A DNA stretch of 64,000 nucleotides. It comes from Afipia sp. (GTDB taxonomy: Bacteria > Pseudomonadota > Alphaproteobacteria > Rhizobiales > Xanthobacteraceae). A program made the translations under genes and the position numbers. The stretch is taken from the NCBI GenBank assembly GCA_024707075.1, contig JANQAK010000001.1, positions 1,448,001 to 1,512,000 of the forward strand, written 5' to 3'. Shown one piece after another: positions 1 to 8,121 of the stretch. Position 1 is the first letter of the stretch. The number at the start of each line of letters is the position of its first letter. A model generated the notes under the pieces. That model was not told the origin of the DNA. It worked only from the letters and a program-made list of their open reading frames with translations, and did not search any database.

Positions 1-137
1 TGCTCATCTCCACGCTCGGCGGCATCGAGGTCTTCGGCCTGCATGGATTCGTCATCGGGCCGGTCATCGCAGCGATGTTCATGGTCACATGGGAAATCTT
101 TTCCGTGTCGAGACTAACGCCGCAGGCCGGCGTCTGA
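1..137 (+). CDS. AI-2E family transporter, C-terminal fragment (5' end outside window)
   Basis: The window opens inside this gene. Reading from base 3, the last 44 codons end at a TGA at 135-137. The peptide contains the run LGGIEVFGLHGFVIGPVIAA followed by a hydrophobic segment, which is the typical last transmembrane region of AI-2E/PerM (UPF0118) family permeases. These are inner-membrane proteins whose substrates are mostly unproven. Only the tail is visible, so the substrate and neighbours to the left cannot be judged. It is separated by about 180 bp from the metal-efflux operon downstream. Confidence 0.7.
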   Translation, partial: LISTLGGIEVFGLHGFVIGPVIAAMFMVTWEIFSVSRLTPQAGV

Positions 138-178
138 CCATTTGCGTGAATTCCAGGACTGCGGTCAGGAAGGCTTTC

Positions 179-202
179 GGACATCTCGGGAGGAAGATGT
201 CC
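179..202. other. 8-bp perfect inverted repeat upstream of the metal-efflux operon
   Basis: GGACATCT (179-186) and AGATGTCC (195-202) flank an 8-base spacer. The repeat lies 42 bp after the permease stop and 116 bp before the next start codon. There is no T-run after it, so it is a poor intrinsic terminator. A regulator binding site is possible but unproven. Confidence 0.3.
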
Positions 203-317
203 TGGCCCTTTCGATGACGGTCCCGGGCCGATCGAGCCGATATTTTAACTATGTTCCTCACGGTTTCGTCAGCCGGGGAGACTATCAATTTGCAGTCTTC
301 TGTGAGATTTTAGCGGC

Positions 318-704
318 ATGAACCGGCAAACGACCATGCGTATGCTGCTCGCGATCTTCATGATCGCGGGATTGGTCATGGCGCCGCTGTCCCGCCCCGT
401 GATGGCGCAAGCATCTTCCGACGTCTCGATGCACGCGATGATGGATGATATGTCCGCTTCGGGTATGGCGGACGAGATGGCGAACGACATGCCGTGCTGC
501 CCGTCGAAGGCTCCGGCGCCGATTACTTGCGACAAATGCATCTTCATGGCGGGCTGCAACGCCCAATGCTTCACTGGCCTGTCGGGGGCTATTGTTCAGC
601 CGCCTTTCACCGCCGCCGGAACCGTCATGTCCCTGCGGGATGAGTCCTGGCCCGATAGCTTGGGTCATCCGCCTCCCGACCAGCCTCCCCGAATCCTGAT
701 CTGA
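318..704 (+). CDS. Exported Met/Cys-rich small protein, first gene of the cus-type operon (hypothetical)
   Basis: This 128-residue protein has no family I can name with certainty. Residues 1-30 look like a signal peptide (MNRQTTMRMLLAIFMIAGLV, ending at VMA). Residues about 35-60 are rich in Met, Asp and Ser (MHAMMDDMSASGMADEM). They are followed by a cysteine cluster with CC, CDKC, AGC and QC at about residues 62-88. Such Met and Cys clusters commonly bind Cu(I)/Ag(I). It sits 94 bp before the YtkA-like gene and the CusBA genes in the same direction, so a periplasmic metal-binding role is the natural inference. Alternatives are a DUF2946-like copper-associated protein or a metal-responsive leader. 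The ribosome-binding site is weak. Confidence 0.6.
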   Translation: MNRQTTMRMLLAIFMIAGLVMAPLSRPVMAQASSDVSMHAMMDDMSASGMADEMANDMPCCPSKAPAPITCDKCIFMAGCNAQCFTGLSGAIVQPPFTAAGTVMSLRDESWPDSLGHPPPDQPPRILI

Positions 705-798
705 TCGGCGCTTCGCCGCCGTGCTGCCGCGCGCTGAATTCGCGCGGATCGACGCATGCCGTTTTGCGGCAATCATGATCATTCGAGGAATTTTTGAA

Positions 799-1206
799 AT
801 GAAGAAGCTCAATTCACTGCGCATCCTTCGGACCGCGCTCATCGCTGTTGCCGTTGCCGGTTCGATCGGCGTCGCACGCGCCGACATCAAGGACTATGAA
901 TTCCAGCTTGTGGATCAGACCGTCAAGGCTGGTCCGGACAAGACCGTCACGGTTCGGCTTGTCAACAAGACCACCGGCAAGGCGGTGCCGGACGCCATCA
1001 TCATCGCAACCCGTCTCGACATGGCTCCGGACGGCATGAAGGAGATGGCGACAAAAGTCGTGCCGGTGCCGGGCGGCGAACCGGGGACGTACAGGTTCAA
1101 GGCGACTTTCGGGATGGAAGGCCGCTGGCAGCTCTCGCTCGGAGCCAAGGTGCAGGGCGAGGTCGGGACTGTCGAAAACAAGTTCGTCATCACGGCGCAG
1201 AAATGA
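799..1206 (+). CDS. YtkA/FixH-like domain exported protein of the metal-efflux operon
   Basis: This is a 135-residue protein with a cleavable signal peptide of about 27 residues (ending GVARA, then DIKDYEF). The rest is an Ig-like beta fold resembling the YtkA/FixH-like domain (PF13115-type): TVTVRLVNKTTGKAVPDA, then LDMAPDGMKEM, then GTYRFKATFGMEGRWQLSL. Proteins of this type are often encoded beside copper and heavy-metal resistance genes. I chose the ATG at 799 because GAGGAA (785-790) lies at good spacing before it; a longer reading frame upstream lacks this. Its stop overlaps the start of cusB by 4 nt (ATGA), so the two are translationally coupled. The exact function is unknown; a periplasmic accessory to metal efflux is inferred. 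Confidence 0.7.
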   Translation: MKKLNSLRILRTALIAVAVAGSIGVARADIKDYEFQLVDQTVKAGPDKTVTVRLVNKTTGKAVPDAIIIATRLDMAPDGMKEMATKVVPVPGGEPGTYRFKATFGMEGRWQLSLGAKVQGEVGTVENKFVITAQK

Positions 1207-2591
1207 GAACCGTCAGCACGGTTATCGCCGCCGCCGCCGCGTTGATCGCGGCGGCCGGCGGCGGATTCATCATGGTTCACGGGCAACATCGGGGAGCTGA
1301 GGTTCCGCGCCTCGCTCTCGTGACGGCGGCGCGGGCAAATGACGCGCCAATCTATTACCAGGATCCGGACGGCAAATCGCTATATTCGCCGACGCCGAAG
1401 AAGACTCCGGACGGCCGCGATTACATCGCCGTGTATGCCGAGACGGAGGAAGCGTCCGCTCCCAAGGCCGTGCCGACGGATCGAAAGATCAAGTACTACC
1501 GCAATCCGATGGGACTGCCGGATACATCGCGGGTGCCGAAAAAGGATTCGATGGGGATGGACTACATCCCCGTTTATGAAGGCGAAGACAGGGATGACGG
1601 CTCGGTCAAACTTTCCGCCGGAAAGATCCAGCGCACCGGCGTGAAGTCGGAACCCGCGGCACCTCGCGTCATTCGCACCTTGATCCGCGCGCCGGGCACG
1701 ATCCAGCTCGACGAGCGCCGCATCTCCGTCATTTCAATGCGGGCGGAAAGCTGGGTTCAGAAAGTCGCGAACGTCACCACCGGCAGCAAGGTCAGCAAGG
1801 GCCAGCCGCTGATGGAGATCTACAGTCCGTCCGTGGCCTCGGCGGCGGCGGAATATATCGCCACCATCACGTCGAAAGGAACGAGCGGCGTGGCCGCATA
1901 TGGCCGCGGCTCGCGGCAACGGCTGATGAACCTCGACGTCCCCGACGCGGCGATTGCCGCCATGGAGAAGAGCGGCACCGTTCCCATCACCATCGATTGG
2001 TCGGCGCCGCGCGATGGCGTGGTGCTGGAGCGCAACGCGATCGAGGGAATGCGGGCGCAGCCCGGCGACGTCTTGTTCCGGGTTGCGGATACCTCCGTGG
2101 TGTGGGCCATGATCGACGTCGCGGAGCGCAATCTTGGCGCGTTGGCGGTGGGCCAGCCGGTGACTGTGCGTGCGCGTGGCTTTCCGGGACGGGAGTTCAC
2201 CGGAACAGTCAGCGTTGTCTATCCGCAGGTCAATCGTGAAACGCGAACCGCGCGGGTCCGGATCGAACTGACAAATCCGGATCTCGCACTGCTTCCCGAC
2301 ATGTATGTCGATGCGGACATCGATATCGGCAGTCCGCGGCCCGTGCTCGCCGTTCCCGAGAGTGCCGTGCTCGATACCGGCAGCCGCCAGGCGGTGTTTG
2401 TCGAAAGGGGGCAGGGACGTTTCGAGCCGCGCGACGTGAAACTCGGTCATCGCGGCGATGGCCATGTTGAAATCCGCGAGGGCCTCGTGGAGGGCGATCC
2501 CGTCGTCGTGTCGGCAAACTTTCTGATCGACGCGGAAAGCAATCTGAAGGCTGCGCTCAAGGGCTTCTCGGAAGCGGGAGCTCAGCCATGA
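1203..2591 (+). CDS. cusB: CusB-type periplasmic adaptor of a heavy-metal RND efflux pump
   Basis: This 462-residue membrane-fusion protein links the inner-membrane RND pump to an outer-membrane channel. After an N-terminal hydrophobic segment there are two short heavy-metal-binding domains in tandem. One is near residues 50-80 (YYQDPDGKSLYSPTPKK), the other near 97-128 (YYRNPMGLPDTSRVPKK, then MGMDYIPVY). The usual barrel-sandwich and beta-barrel adaptor regions follow. Met-containing HMBD repeats of this kind are typical of Cu/Ag adaptors. The gene overlaps its neighbours on both sides by ATGA junctions. No outer-membrane channel (cusC/tolC) gene is seen in the window, so one encoded elsewhere is probably used. 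Confidence 0.9.
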   Translation: MRTVSTVIAAAAALIAAAGGGFIMVHGQHRGAEVPRLALVTAARANDAPIYYQDPDGKSLYSPTPKKTPDGRDYIAVYAETEEASAPKAVPTDRKIKYYRNPMGLPDTSRVPKKDSMGMDYIPVYEGEDRDDGSVKLSAGKIQRTGVKSEPAAPRVIRTLIRAPGTIQLDERRISVISMRAESWVQKVANVTTGSKVSKGQPLMEIYSPSVASAAAEYIATITSKGTSGVAAYGRGSRQRLMNLDVPDAAIAAMEKSGTVPITIDWSAPRDGVVLERNAIEGMRAQPGDVLFRVADTSVVWAMIDVAERNLGALAVGQPVTVRARGFPGREFTGTVSVVYPQVNRETRTARVRIELTNPDLALLPDMYVDADIDIGSPRPVLAVPESAVLDTGSRQAVFVERGQGRFEPRDVKLGHRGDGHVEIREGLVEGDPVVVSANFLIDAESNLKAALKGFSEAGAQP

Positions 2592-5500
2592 TCGCCCGCA
2601 TCATCGACTGGTCGGCGCGCAACCTGCTGCTGGTCCTGTTCGGCGCGGGCTTTGCCGCCGCCGCCGGCATCTATGCGCTGGTCCATCTGCCGCTCGACGC
2701 GATCCCCGATCTCTCCGACACGCAGGTCATCGTCTATACCGAGTATCCCGGGCAAGCGCCGCAGGTGATCGAGGATCAGGTCACCTATCCACTGACTACC
2801 GCGATGCTGACCGTGCCGCGATCGAAAGTCGTGCGCGGCTTCTCGTTCTTCGGGGTCTCGTTCGTCTACGTCATTTTCGAAGATGGCACCGACATTTATT
2901 GGGCGCGCTCGCGCGTGCTCGAATTCCTCAACGGCGCGGCCTCGCGGCTGCCGGCCGGTGTAACGCCGACAATCGGTCCCGACGCCACCGGCGTGGGATG
3001 GGTCTATCAGTACGCGGTGATGTCGAAGGAGTTGAATCTCGCCGAGACACGCACCATCCAGGACTGGAACCTGAAGTTCGCGCTGGCGAAGGCCGAAGGC
3101 GTCGCGGAAGTGGCCAGCGTCGGCGGCTTCGTCAAGCAATACAATGTCATTCTCGACCCGCAGCGCATGCGCGACCGCGGCATCACCATGCAGAAAATGC
3201 GCGATGCGATCCGCGCCAGCAATGCCGATGTCGGCGGCCGGACGGTGGAGTTGTCCGAGTTCGAATACCTCATTCGCGGCAAGGGCTATCTGAAAAACAT
3301 CAACGACCTCGGCAACATCGTATTGAAGACCGATAACGGCACGCCGGTGTTGCTGCGCGATGTCGCCCGCGTCGAACTCGGTCCCGATGAGCGGCGCGGC
3401 ATCACCGAGCTTGATGGTGAGGGAGAGGTCGCCAGCGGCATCGTGCTGCAAAGGTTTGGCGTCAATGCGCTCGACGTGATCGACAACGTCAAGAAACGCT
3501 TCAAGGAGATCGCGAGCAGCCTGCCGAAATCCGTCGAGATTGTTCCGGTCTATGACCGCTCCAACCTGATCAACGCGGCAATCGCCACCCTCAAGCACAC
3601 GTTGCTGGAGGAAAGCATCGTCGTCGCGCTGGTCTGCATCGTCTTCCTGCTGCATGTCCGAAGTGCGCTGGTGGCGATCCTGATGCTGCCGGTCGGGGTG
3701 CTGATGGCGTTCGGTGCGATGAAGCTGCTCGGGCTCGGCTCCAACATCATGAGTCTCGGCGGCATCGCGATTGCGATCGGCGCCATGGTCGATGCGGCGA
3801 TCGTCATGATCGAGAACGCGCACAAGCATCTGGAACGGGCCGAACCCGGACGGTCAAGAGTCGACATTCTGATCGAGGCGGCGTCGGAGGTCGGCCCCGC
3901 GCTGTTCTTCAGCCTGCTGATTATCACCGTGTCGTTCATGCCGATCTTCACGCTGGAGTCGCAGGAAGGACGTTTGTTCAGTCCGCTCGCCTTCACCAAG
4001 ACATTTTCAATGGCGGCCGCGGCCTTGCTGTCGGTGACGCTTGTCCCGGCATTGATGATTATCTTTGTGCGCGGCAGAATTGTCCCCGAGCACAGGAATC
4101 CGATCAACCGCTTCCTGATCTGGATCTACCGGCCGGTGATCAAGGCTGTGATGCGCGCCAAGGTGCTGGTGATCGCGCTGTCGCTCGTTGTTCTTGCAGT
4201 GACGATCTGGCCGGCTCGTCAGCTCGGCACCGAATTCATGCCGAATCTCAACGAAGGCACGCTGCTCTTCATGCCGACGACGCTGCCGGGCATTTCGGTG
4301 ACCAAGGCGGGTGAACTGTTGCAGATGCAGAACAGGATCATCCGGTCGTTTCCCGAGGTGGCGTCCGTCTACGGCAAGGCCGGCCGCGCCTTGACGGCCA
4401 CCGATCCGGCGCCGTCGGAAATGTTCGAGACCATCATCAACCTGAAGCCGAAGGAGGAATGGCGCACCGGCGTCACGGTCGACAGCCTGATTGCGGAGAT
4501 GGACAAGGCGCTGCAATTCCCCGGCGTCTCGAACGCATGGACCATGCCGATCAAGGCGCGCATCGACATGCTGTCGACCGGCATCCGGACGCCGGTCGGG
4601 GTCAAGGTGATCGGCACCGATCTGGTCGAGATCGACAAGGTCGCCAAGCAGATCGAACAGGTGCTCAAAGCCGTGCCCGGCACCTCATCAGCCTATGCCG
4701 AACGCGGCATCGGCGGCTATTATCTCGACGTCACGCCGGACCGCGCGGCGCTGGCGCGCTACGGCATCATGGTCCAGGATGTTCAGGACGTGATCGGAAC
4801 CGCGCTCGGCGGCCAGACCGTCACGACGACGGTGGAAGGACGGCAGCGCTTCAGCGTCAACATGCGTTATCCGCGCGACATGCGGGACAGTCCGCAAGCC
4901 ATCGCGAACGATGTCCTTGTTCCGATGCCGGCGGGTGGCGCGGTACCGCTCGGCGAGATCGCCAGGATCGAACCGGCGCGGGGACCGACATCGATCCGCA
5001 CCGAGAACGGCCAACTGGCGACCTATATCTATGTCGACATCCGCGACCGCGATCTCGGCGGTTACGTTGCCGACGCGCAGCAGGCGGTGCAGGCCAGCAT
5101 CCAGTTTCCGCCAGGTTATTATGTGGTCTGGAGCGGACAGTACGAATATCTCGAACGCGCCACCGCGCGCCTGAAGATCGTGGTGCCGGTGACGCTGCTC
5201 ATCATCTTCCTGCTGCTGTATCTCAACTTCCGCTCCATCGCCGAGACCTTGATCGTCATGCTGTCGCTGCCGTTCGCGCTCGTCGGCGGACTCTGGCTGA
5301 TGTGGTGGCTCGGCTTCAACATGTCGGTCGCGGTCGCCGTCGGTTTCATCGCTCTTGCGGGCGTTGCAGCCGAAACCGGCGTCGTGATGCTGATCTATCT
5401 CGATCATGCATTGGCGGAGATCAAGGCAAGGCGTGACGCCGAAGGCCGGGCATTGACGCGCGCCGATCTTTACGACGCCGTCATGGTCGGCGCGGTTGAG

Positions 5501-5779
5501 CGCGTGCGCCCTAAAATGATGACCGTGGTGGCGATCATGGCGGGGTTGCTGCCGATCATGTGGAGCACGGGCACGGGTTCGGAGATCATGCAGCGCATCG
5601 CGGTGCCGATGATCGGCGGCATGATCTCGTCCACGCTGCTGACGCTGATCGTGATTCCGGCGATCTTCGGGCTGGTCAAGGGCTTCCGGTTGCCATCGAG
5701 CGTGTCCGGAGCTCCTCTGCCTCCGGCCCGGCAGGTCGGAGCAGAGGAACCCGCGCGCATTCCTGAGCCTGTCGAATGA
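2588..5779 (+). CDS. cusA: CusA-type heavy-metal efflux RND transporter
   Basis: This is a full-length (1063 residues) inner-membrane proton-driven RND pump of the HME subfamily. Its N-terminus (IDWSARNLLLVLFGAGFAAA) and the run DAIPDLSDTQVIVYTEYPGQ are typical of CusA/CzcA. In TM4 the HME signature GGIAIAIGAMVDAAIVMIEN carries the proton-relay Asp. The segment WTMPIKARIDMLSTGIRTPV matches the Cu(I)/Ag(I) CusA/SilA branch better than CzcA. It overlaps cusB by ATGA. Together with the two small exported proteins and CusB it forms one transcription unit, probably exporting monovalent copper or silver. No metal-sensing regulator gene lies next to it inside the window. Confidence 0.92.
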   Translation: MIARIIDWSARNLLLVLFGAGFAAAAGIYALVHLPLDAIPDLSDTQVIVYTEYPGQAPQVIEDQVTYPLTTAMLTVPRSKVVRGFSFFGVSFVYVIFEDGTDIYWARSRVLEFLNGAASRLPAGVTPTIGPDATGVGWVYQYAVMSKELNLAETRTIQDWNLKFALAKAEGVAEVASVGGFVKQYNVILDPQRMRDRGITMQKMRDAIRASNADVGGRTVELSEFEYLIRGKGYLKNINDLGNIVLKTDNGTPVLLRDVARVELGPDERRGITELDGEGEVASGIVLQRFGVNALDVIDNVKKRFKEIASSLPKSVEIVPVYDRSNLINAAIATLKHTLLEESIVVALVCIVFLLHVRSALVAILMLPVGVLMAFGAMKLLGLGSNIMSLGGIAIAIGAMVDAAIVMIENAHKHLERAEPGRSRVDILIEAASEVGPALFFSLLIITVSFMPIFTLESQEGRLFSPLAFTKTFSMAAAALLSVTLVPALMIIFVRGRIVPEHRNPINRFLIWIYRPVIKAVMRAKVLVIALSLVVLAVTIWPARQLGTEFMPNLNEGTLLFMPTTLPGISVTKAGELLQMQNRIIRSFPEVASVYGKAGRALTATDPAPSEMFETIINLKPKEEWRTGVTVDSLIAEMDKALQFPGVSNAWTMPIKARIDMLSTGIRTPVGVKVIGTDLVEIDKVAKQIEQVLKAVPGTSSAYAERGIGGYYLDVTPDRAALARYGIMVQDVQDVIGTALGGQTVTTTVEGRQRFSVNMRYPRDMRDSPQAIANDVLVPMPAGGAVPLGEIARIEPARGPTSIRTENGQLATYIYVDIRDRDLGGYVADAQQAVQASIQFPPGYYVVWSGQYEYLERATARLKIVVPVTLLIIFLLLYLNFRSIAETLIVMLSLPFALVGGLWLMWWLGFNMSVAVAVGFIALAGVAAETGVVMLIYLDHALAEIKARRDAEGRALTRADLYDAVMVGAVERVRPKMMTVVAIMAGLLPIMWSTGTGSEIMQRIAVPMIGGMISSTLLTLIVIPAIFGLVKGFRLPSSVSGAPLPPARQVGAEEPARIPEPVE

Positions 5780-6032
5780 GGTGAGTCCACAGCGCCGGAC
5801 CAGCGAACCAAGACAAGTCAGGTCACGCATGACGCCCGCCGAACTCAAGGTCCTTCGAGTCCGCTGATGTGATACGCGCGCAGAACGGAAGGATGATCAT
5901 TGGAGTGCTGGAAATTTTTTCACGCTATGGCGTAGCCCGGCGTCGTTCGCCTATATACAGAGACGCAAGATCGCATCCATCGACCGGAATGTTGGCCGCT
6001 GACCTTCGCGTCAGGCGCCCGGAGTTAAGCAC

Positions 6033-6905
6033 ATGACCGAGCCTTCGACCTATACGCCACCCAAAGTCTGGACCTGGAACAAGGAGAGCGGCGGCAAGTT
6101 CGCCAGCATCAACCGCCCGATCTCCGGGCCGACGCACGACAAGGAATTGCCGGTCGGCCGTCATCCACTACAGCTTTATTCGCTGGCGACGCCGAACGGC
6201 CAGAAGGTCACGATCATGCTGGAAGAGCTGCTGGCACTCGGCCACAGCGGCGCGGAATATGATGCATGGCTGATCAGGATCGACGGCAACCAGTTCGGCA
6301 GCGGCTTCGTGGCCGTGAATCCGAACTCCAAGATACCGGCGCTGATGGACCGCAGCGGGCCGAAGCCGATCCGGGTGTTCGAATCCGGCTCGATCCTGCT
6401 GCATCTCGCGGAAAAATTCGGCGCCTTGCTGCCGACGGATCCTGCCGTCCGCACCGAAGCCCTGTCGTGGCTGTTCTGGCAGATGGGCAGCGCACCTTAT
6501 CTCGGCGGCGGCTTCGGCCACTTCTATGCCTATGCGCCGACCAAGATCGAATACGCGATCGACCGCTTCGCGATGGAGACCAAGCGTCAGCTCGATGTGC
6601 TCGACCGGCGTCTCGCCGACAACGAATATCTGGCGGGCAGCGAGTATTCGATCGCGGACATCGCGGTGTTTCCTTGGTACGGCGGCCTGGCGCAGGGCCT
6701 GCTATACGATGCCGGAGAGTTCCTGTCCGTGCAGGATTACAAGAACCTGCAACGCTGGACCGCTGCCATCGCCAACCGCCCCGCCGTGCAGCGCGGCCGC
6801 ATGGTCAACCGCACTTGGGGCGAGCCGTCGGGTCAGTTGCACGAACGTCACGATGCCGGCGACTTCGAGACCATGACGCAAGACAAGATTGCCGCACCCG
6901 CCTGA
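6033..6905 (+). CDS. yghU: Glutathione-dependent disulfide-bond oxidoreductase, YghU-type GST
   Basis: This 290-residue protein belongs to the Nu-class glutathione transferases (E. coli YghU), which bind two glutathiones and reduce organic hydroperoxides and disulfides. Visible features are the N-terminal extension WTWNKESGGKFASINRPISG, the active-site TPNGQKVTIMLEEL (about residues 53-66), and a C-terminal helical GST domain with DIAVFPWYGG. The length fits the family. The gene stands alone in a cytosolic stress-defence role. The 250 bp in front show no clear regulator site. Confidence 0.9.
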   Translation: MTEPSTYTPPKVWTWNKESGGKFASINRPISGPTHDKELPVGRHPLQLYSLATPNGQKVTIMLEELLALGHSGAEYDAWLIRIDGNQFGSGFVAVNPNSKIPALMDRSGPKPIRVFESGSILLHLAEKFGALLPTDPAVRTEALSWLFWQMGSAPYLGGGFGHFYAYAPTKIEYAIDRFAMETKRQLDVLDRRLADNEYLAGSEYSIADIAVFPWYGGLAQGLLYDAGEFLSVQDYKNLQRWTAAIANRPAVQRGRMVNRTWGEPSGQLHERHDAGDFETMTQDKIAAPA

Positions 6906-6959
6906 CATCCACGCAAGTGTCTCCAATGTGCGCCGTATTGCCCCGCTGGCCGGCACCCG

Positions 6960-6973
6960 CTGACATAGATCAA
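6960..6973 (+). promoter_or_regulatory. Possible FNR/FixK-like box upstream of the HlyD-RbbA operon
   Basis: The sequence CTGACATAGATCAA has a perfect right half-site (ATCAA) and a two-mismatch left half against TTGAT-N4-ATCAA. It lies 78 bp before the HlyD start, a plausible promoter distance. The match is partial, so this is a weak call. Confidence 0.3.
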
Positions 6974-7050
6974 CATGGGGGCGCCCGCCGCGAATAAAAC
7001 TTTTTGCGGTGCAAAAACCCCCGAGATGATGGGCGGCGTGAGGTTCGTTG

Positions 7051-8121
7051 ATGAGGATGGTTGGGAAGCGCTGGCTAATCGCCGTTCTCGTCGCGGTCCT
7101 CGCCGGGGGCGGCTATTATGCGTGGCAGAAATTCGGGAAAAGCAGTCTTCCTGAAGGGATCGCCAGCGGAAACGGCCGCATCGAAGCGATCGAAATCGAC
7201 ATTTCGACCAAGATACCCGGGCGGATCCGGGAGATCTTGGCCAACGAGGGTGATTTCGTCACGGCAGGTCAGGTGCTTGCGCGCATGGACACCGAGCAAC
7301 TGGAGGCCCAGCGCCGTCAGGCCGAGGCGCAACTGCATCGCGCGACGATCGGCGTCGATACGGCCAAGAGTTTTGTGACCCAGCGGGAGGCCGAAAGAAC
7401 AGCGGCCGTCGCCGTCATCGCGCAGCGCGAAGCGCAACTCGATGCGCTGGATAGAAAGCTCGTCCGGTCAGAGCAACTGATAAAGACCAATGCCGTTTCC
7501 CAGCAGGTTTTCGACGACGATCGGGCGAACGTTCAGGGAGCGAAGGCTGCTGTCGCTGCGGCCCAGGCTCAACTCGCCGCTTCGGAGGCTGCGATCAGCG
7601 CCGCCAAGGCGCAGGTCATCGACGCAGGGGCTGCCGTTGCCGCGGCGCAGGCCGCCATTGAAAGCATCACCGCCGACATCAACGACAGCACGCTGAAATC
7701 GCCGCGCGATGGCCGCGTGCAATACCGCGTCGCGCAGCCCGGCGAGGTGCTGTCCGCCGGGGGACGGGTTCTCAACCTTGTCGATCTTGGTGACGTCTAC
7801 ATGACCTTCTTCCTGCCGACCGCGCAGGCGGGGCGCGTGGCGATCGGGACCGAGGTTCGTCTCGTGCTCGATGCCGCACCCCAGTTCGTGATTCCCGCCA
7901 AGGCCAGCTTTGTCGCCGACGTCGCGCAGTTCACGCCCAAGACCGTCGAAACCCAGGAAGAACGCCTCAAGCTGATGTTCCGGATCAAGGCGCAGATCGC
8001 GCCGGAGCTGCTGCGGAAATATATCCGGCAGGTCAAGACCGGACTTCCCGGTATGGCCTACGTCCAGCTTGATCCGAAAGCTGAATGGCCGGCGAGTCTC
8101 AAGGGACCGCTGGCGCAATGA
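7051..8121 (+). CDS. HlyD-family periplasmic adaptor (YhiI-like)
   Basis: This 356-residue membrane-fusion protein is anchored by one N-terminal transmembrane helix ([18 protein letters not shown]). It has a lipoyl/barrel-sandwich region with [19 protein letters not shown] long Ala/Gln-rich coiled-coil hairpin spans about residues 85-205, and the lipoyl half closes at [21 protein letters not shown]. It is the partner of the ABC genes that follow, as in the E. coli yhiI-rbbA-yhhJ order. I chose ATG 7051; an in-frame TTG directly upstream is possible. Its stop overlaps the next start by ATGA, so the genes are coupled. Confidence 0.85.
   Translation: MRMVGKRWLIAVLVAVLAGGGYYAWQKFGKSSLPEGIASGNGRIEAIEIDISTKIPGRIREILANEGDFVTAGQVLARMDTEQLEAQRRQAEAQLHRATIGVDTAKSFVTQREAERTAAVAVIAQREAQLDALDRKLVRSEQLIKTNAVSQQVFDDDRANVQGAKAAVAAAQAQLAASEAAISAAKAQVIDAGAAVAAAQAAIESITADINDSTLKSPRDGRVQYRVAQPGEVLSAGGRVLNLVDLGDVYMTFFLPTAQAGRVAIGTEVRLVLDAAPQFVIPAKASFVADVAQFTPKTVETQEERLKLMFRIKAQIAPELLRKYIRQVKTGLPGMAYVQLDPKAEWPASLKGPLAQ

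Noticed and set aside
2582-5848. Open frames of 386-415 codons antisense to cusA
   Set aside because: CusA is complete on the plus strand and these frames are Arg/His/Asp-rich shadows.
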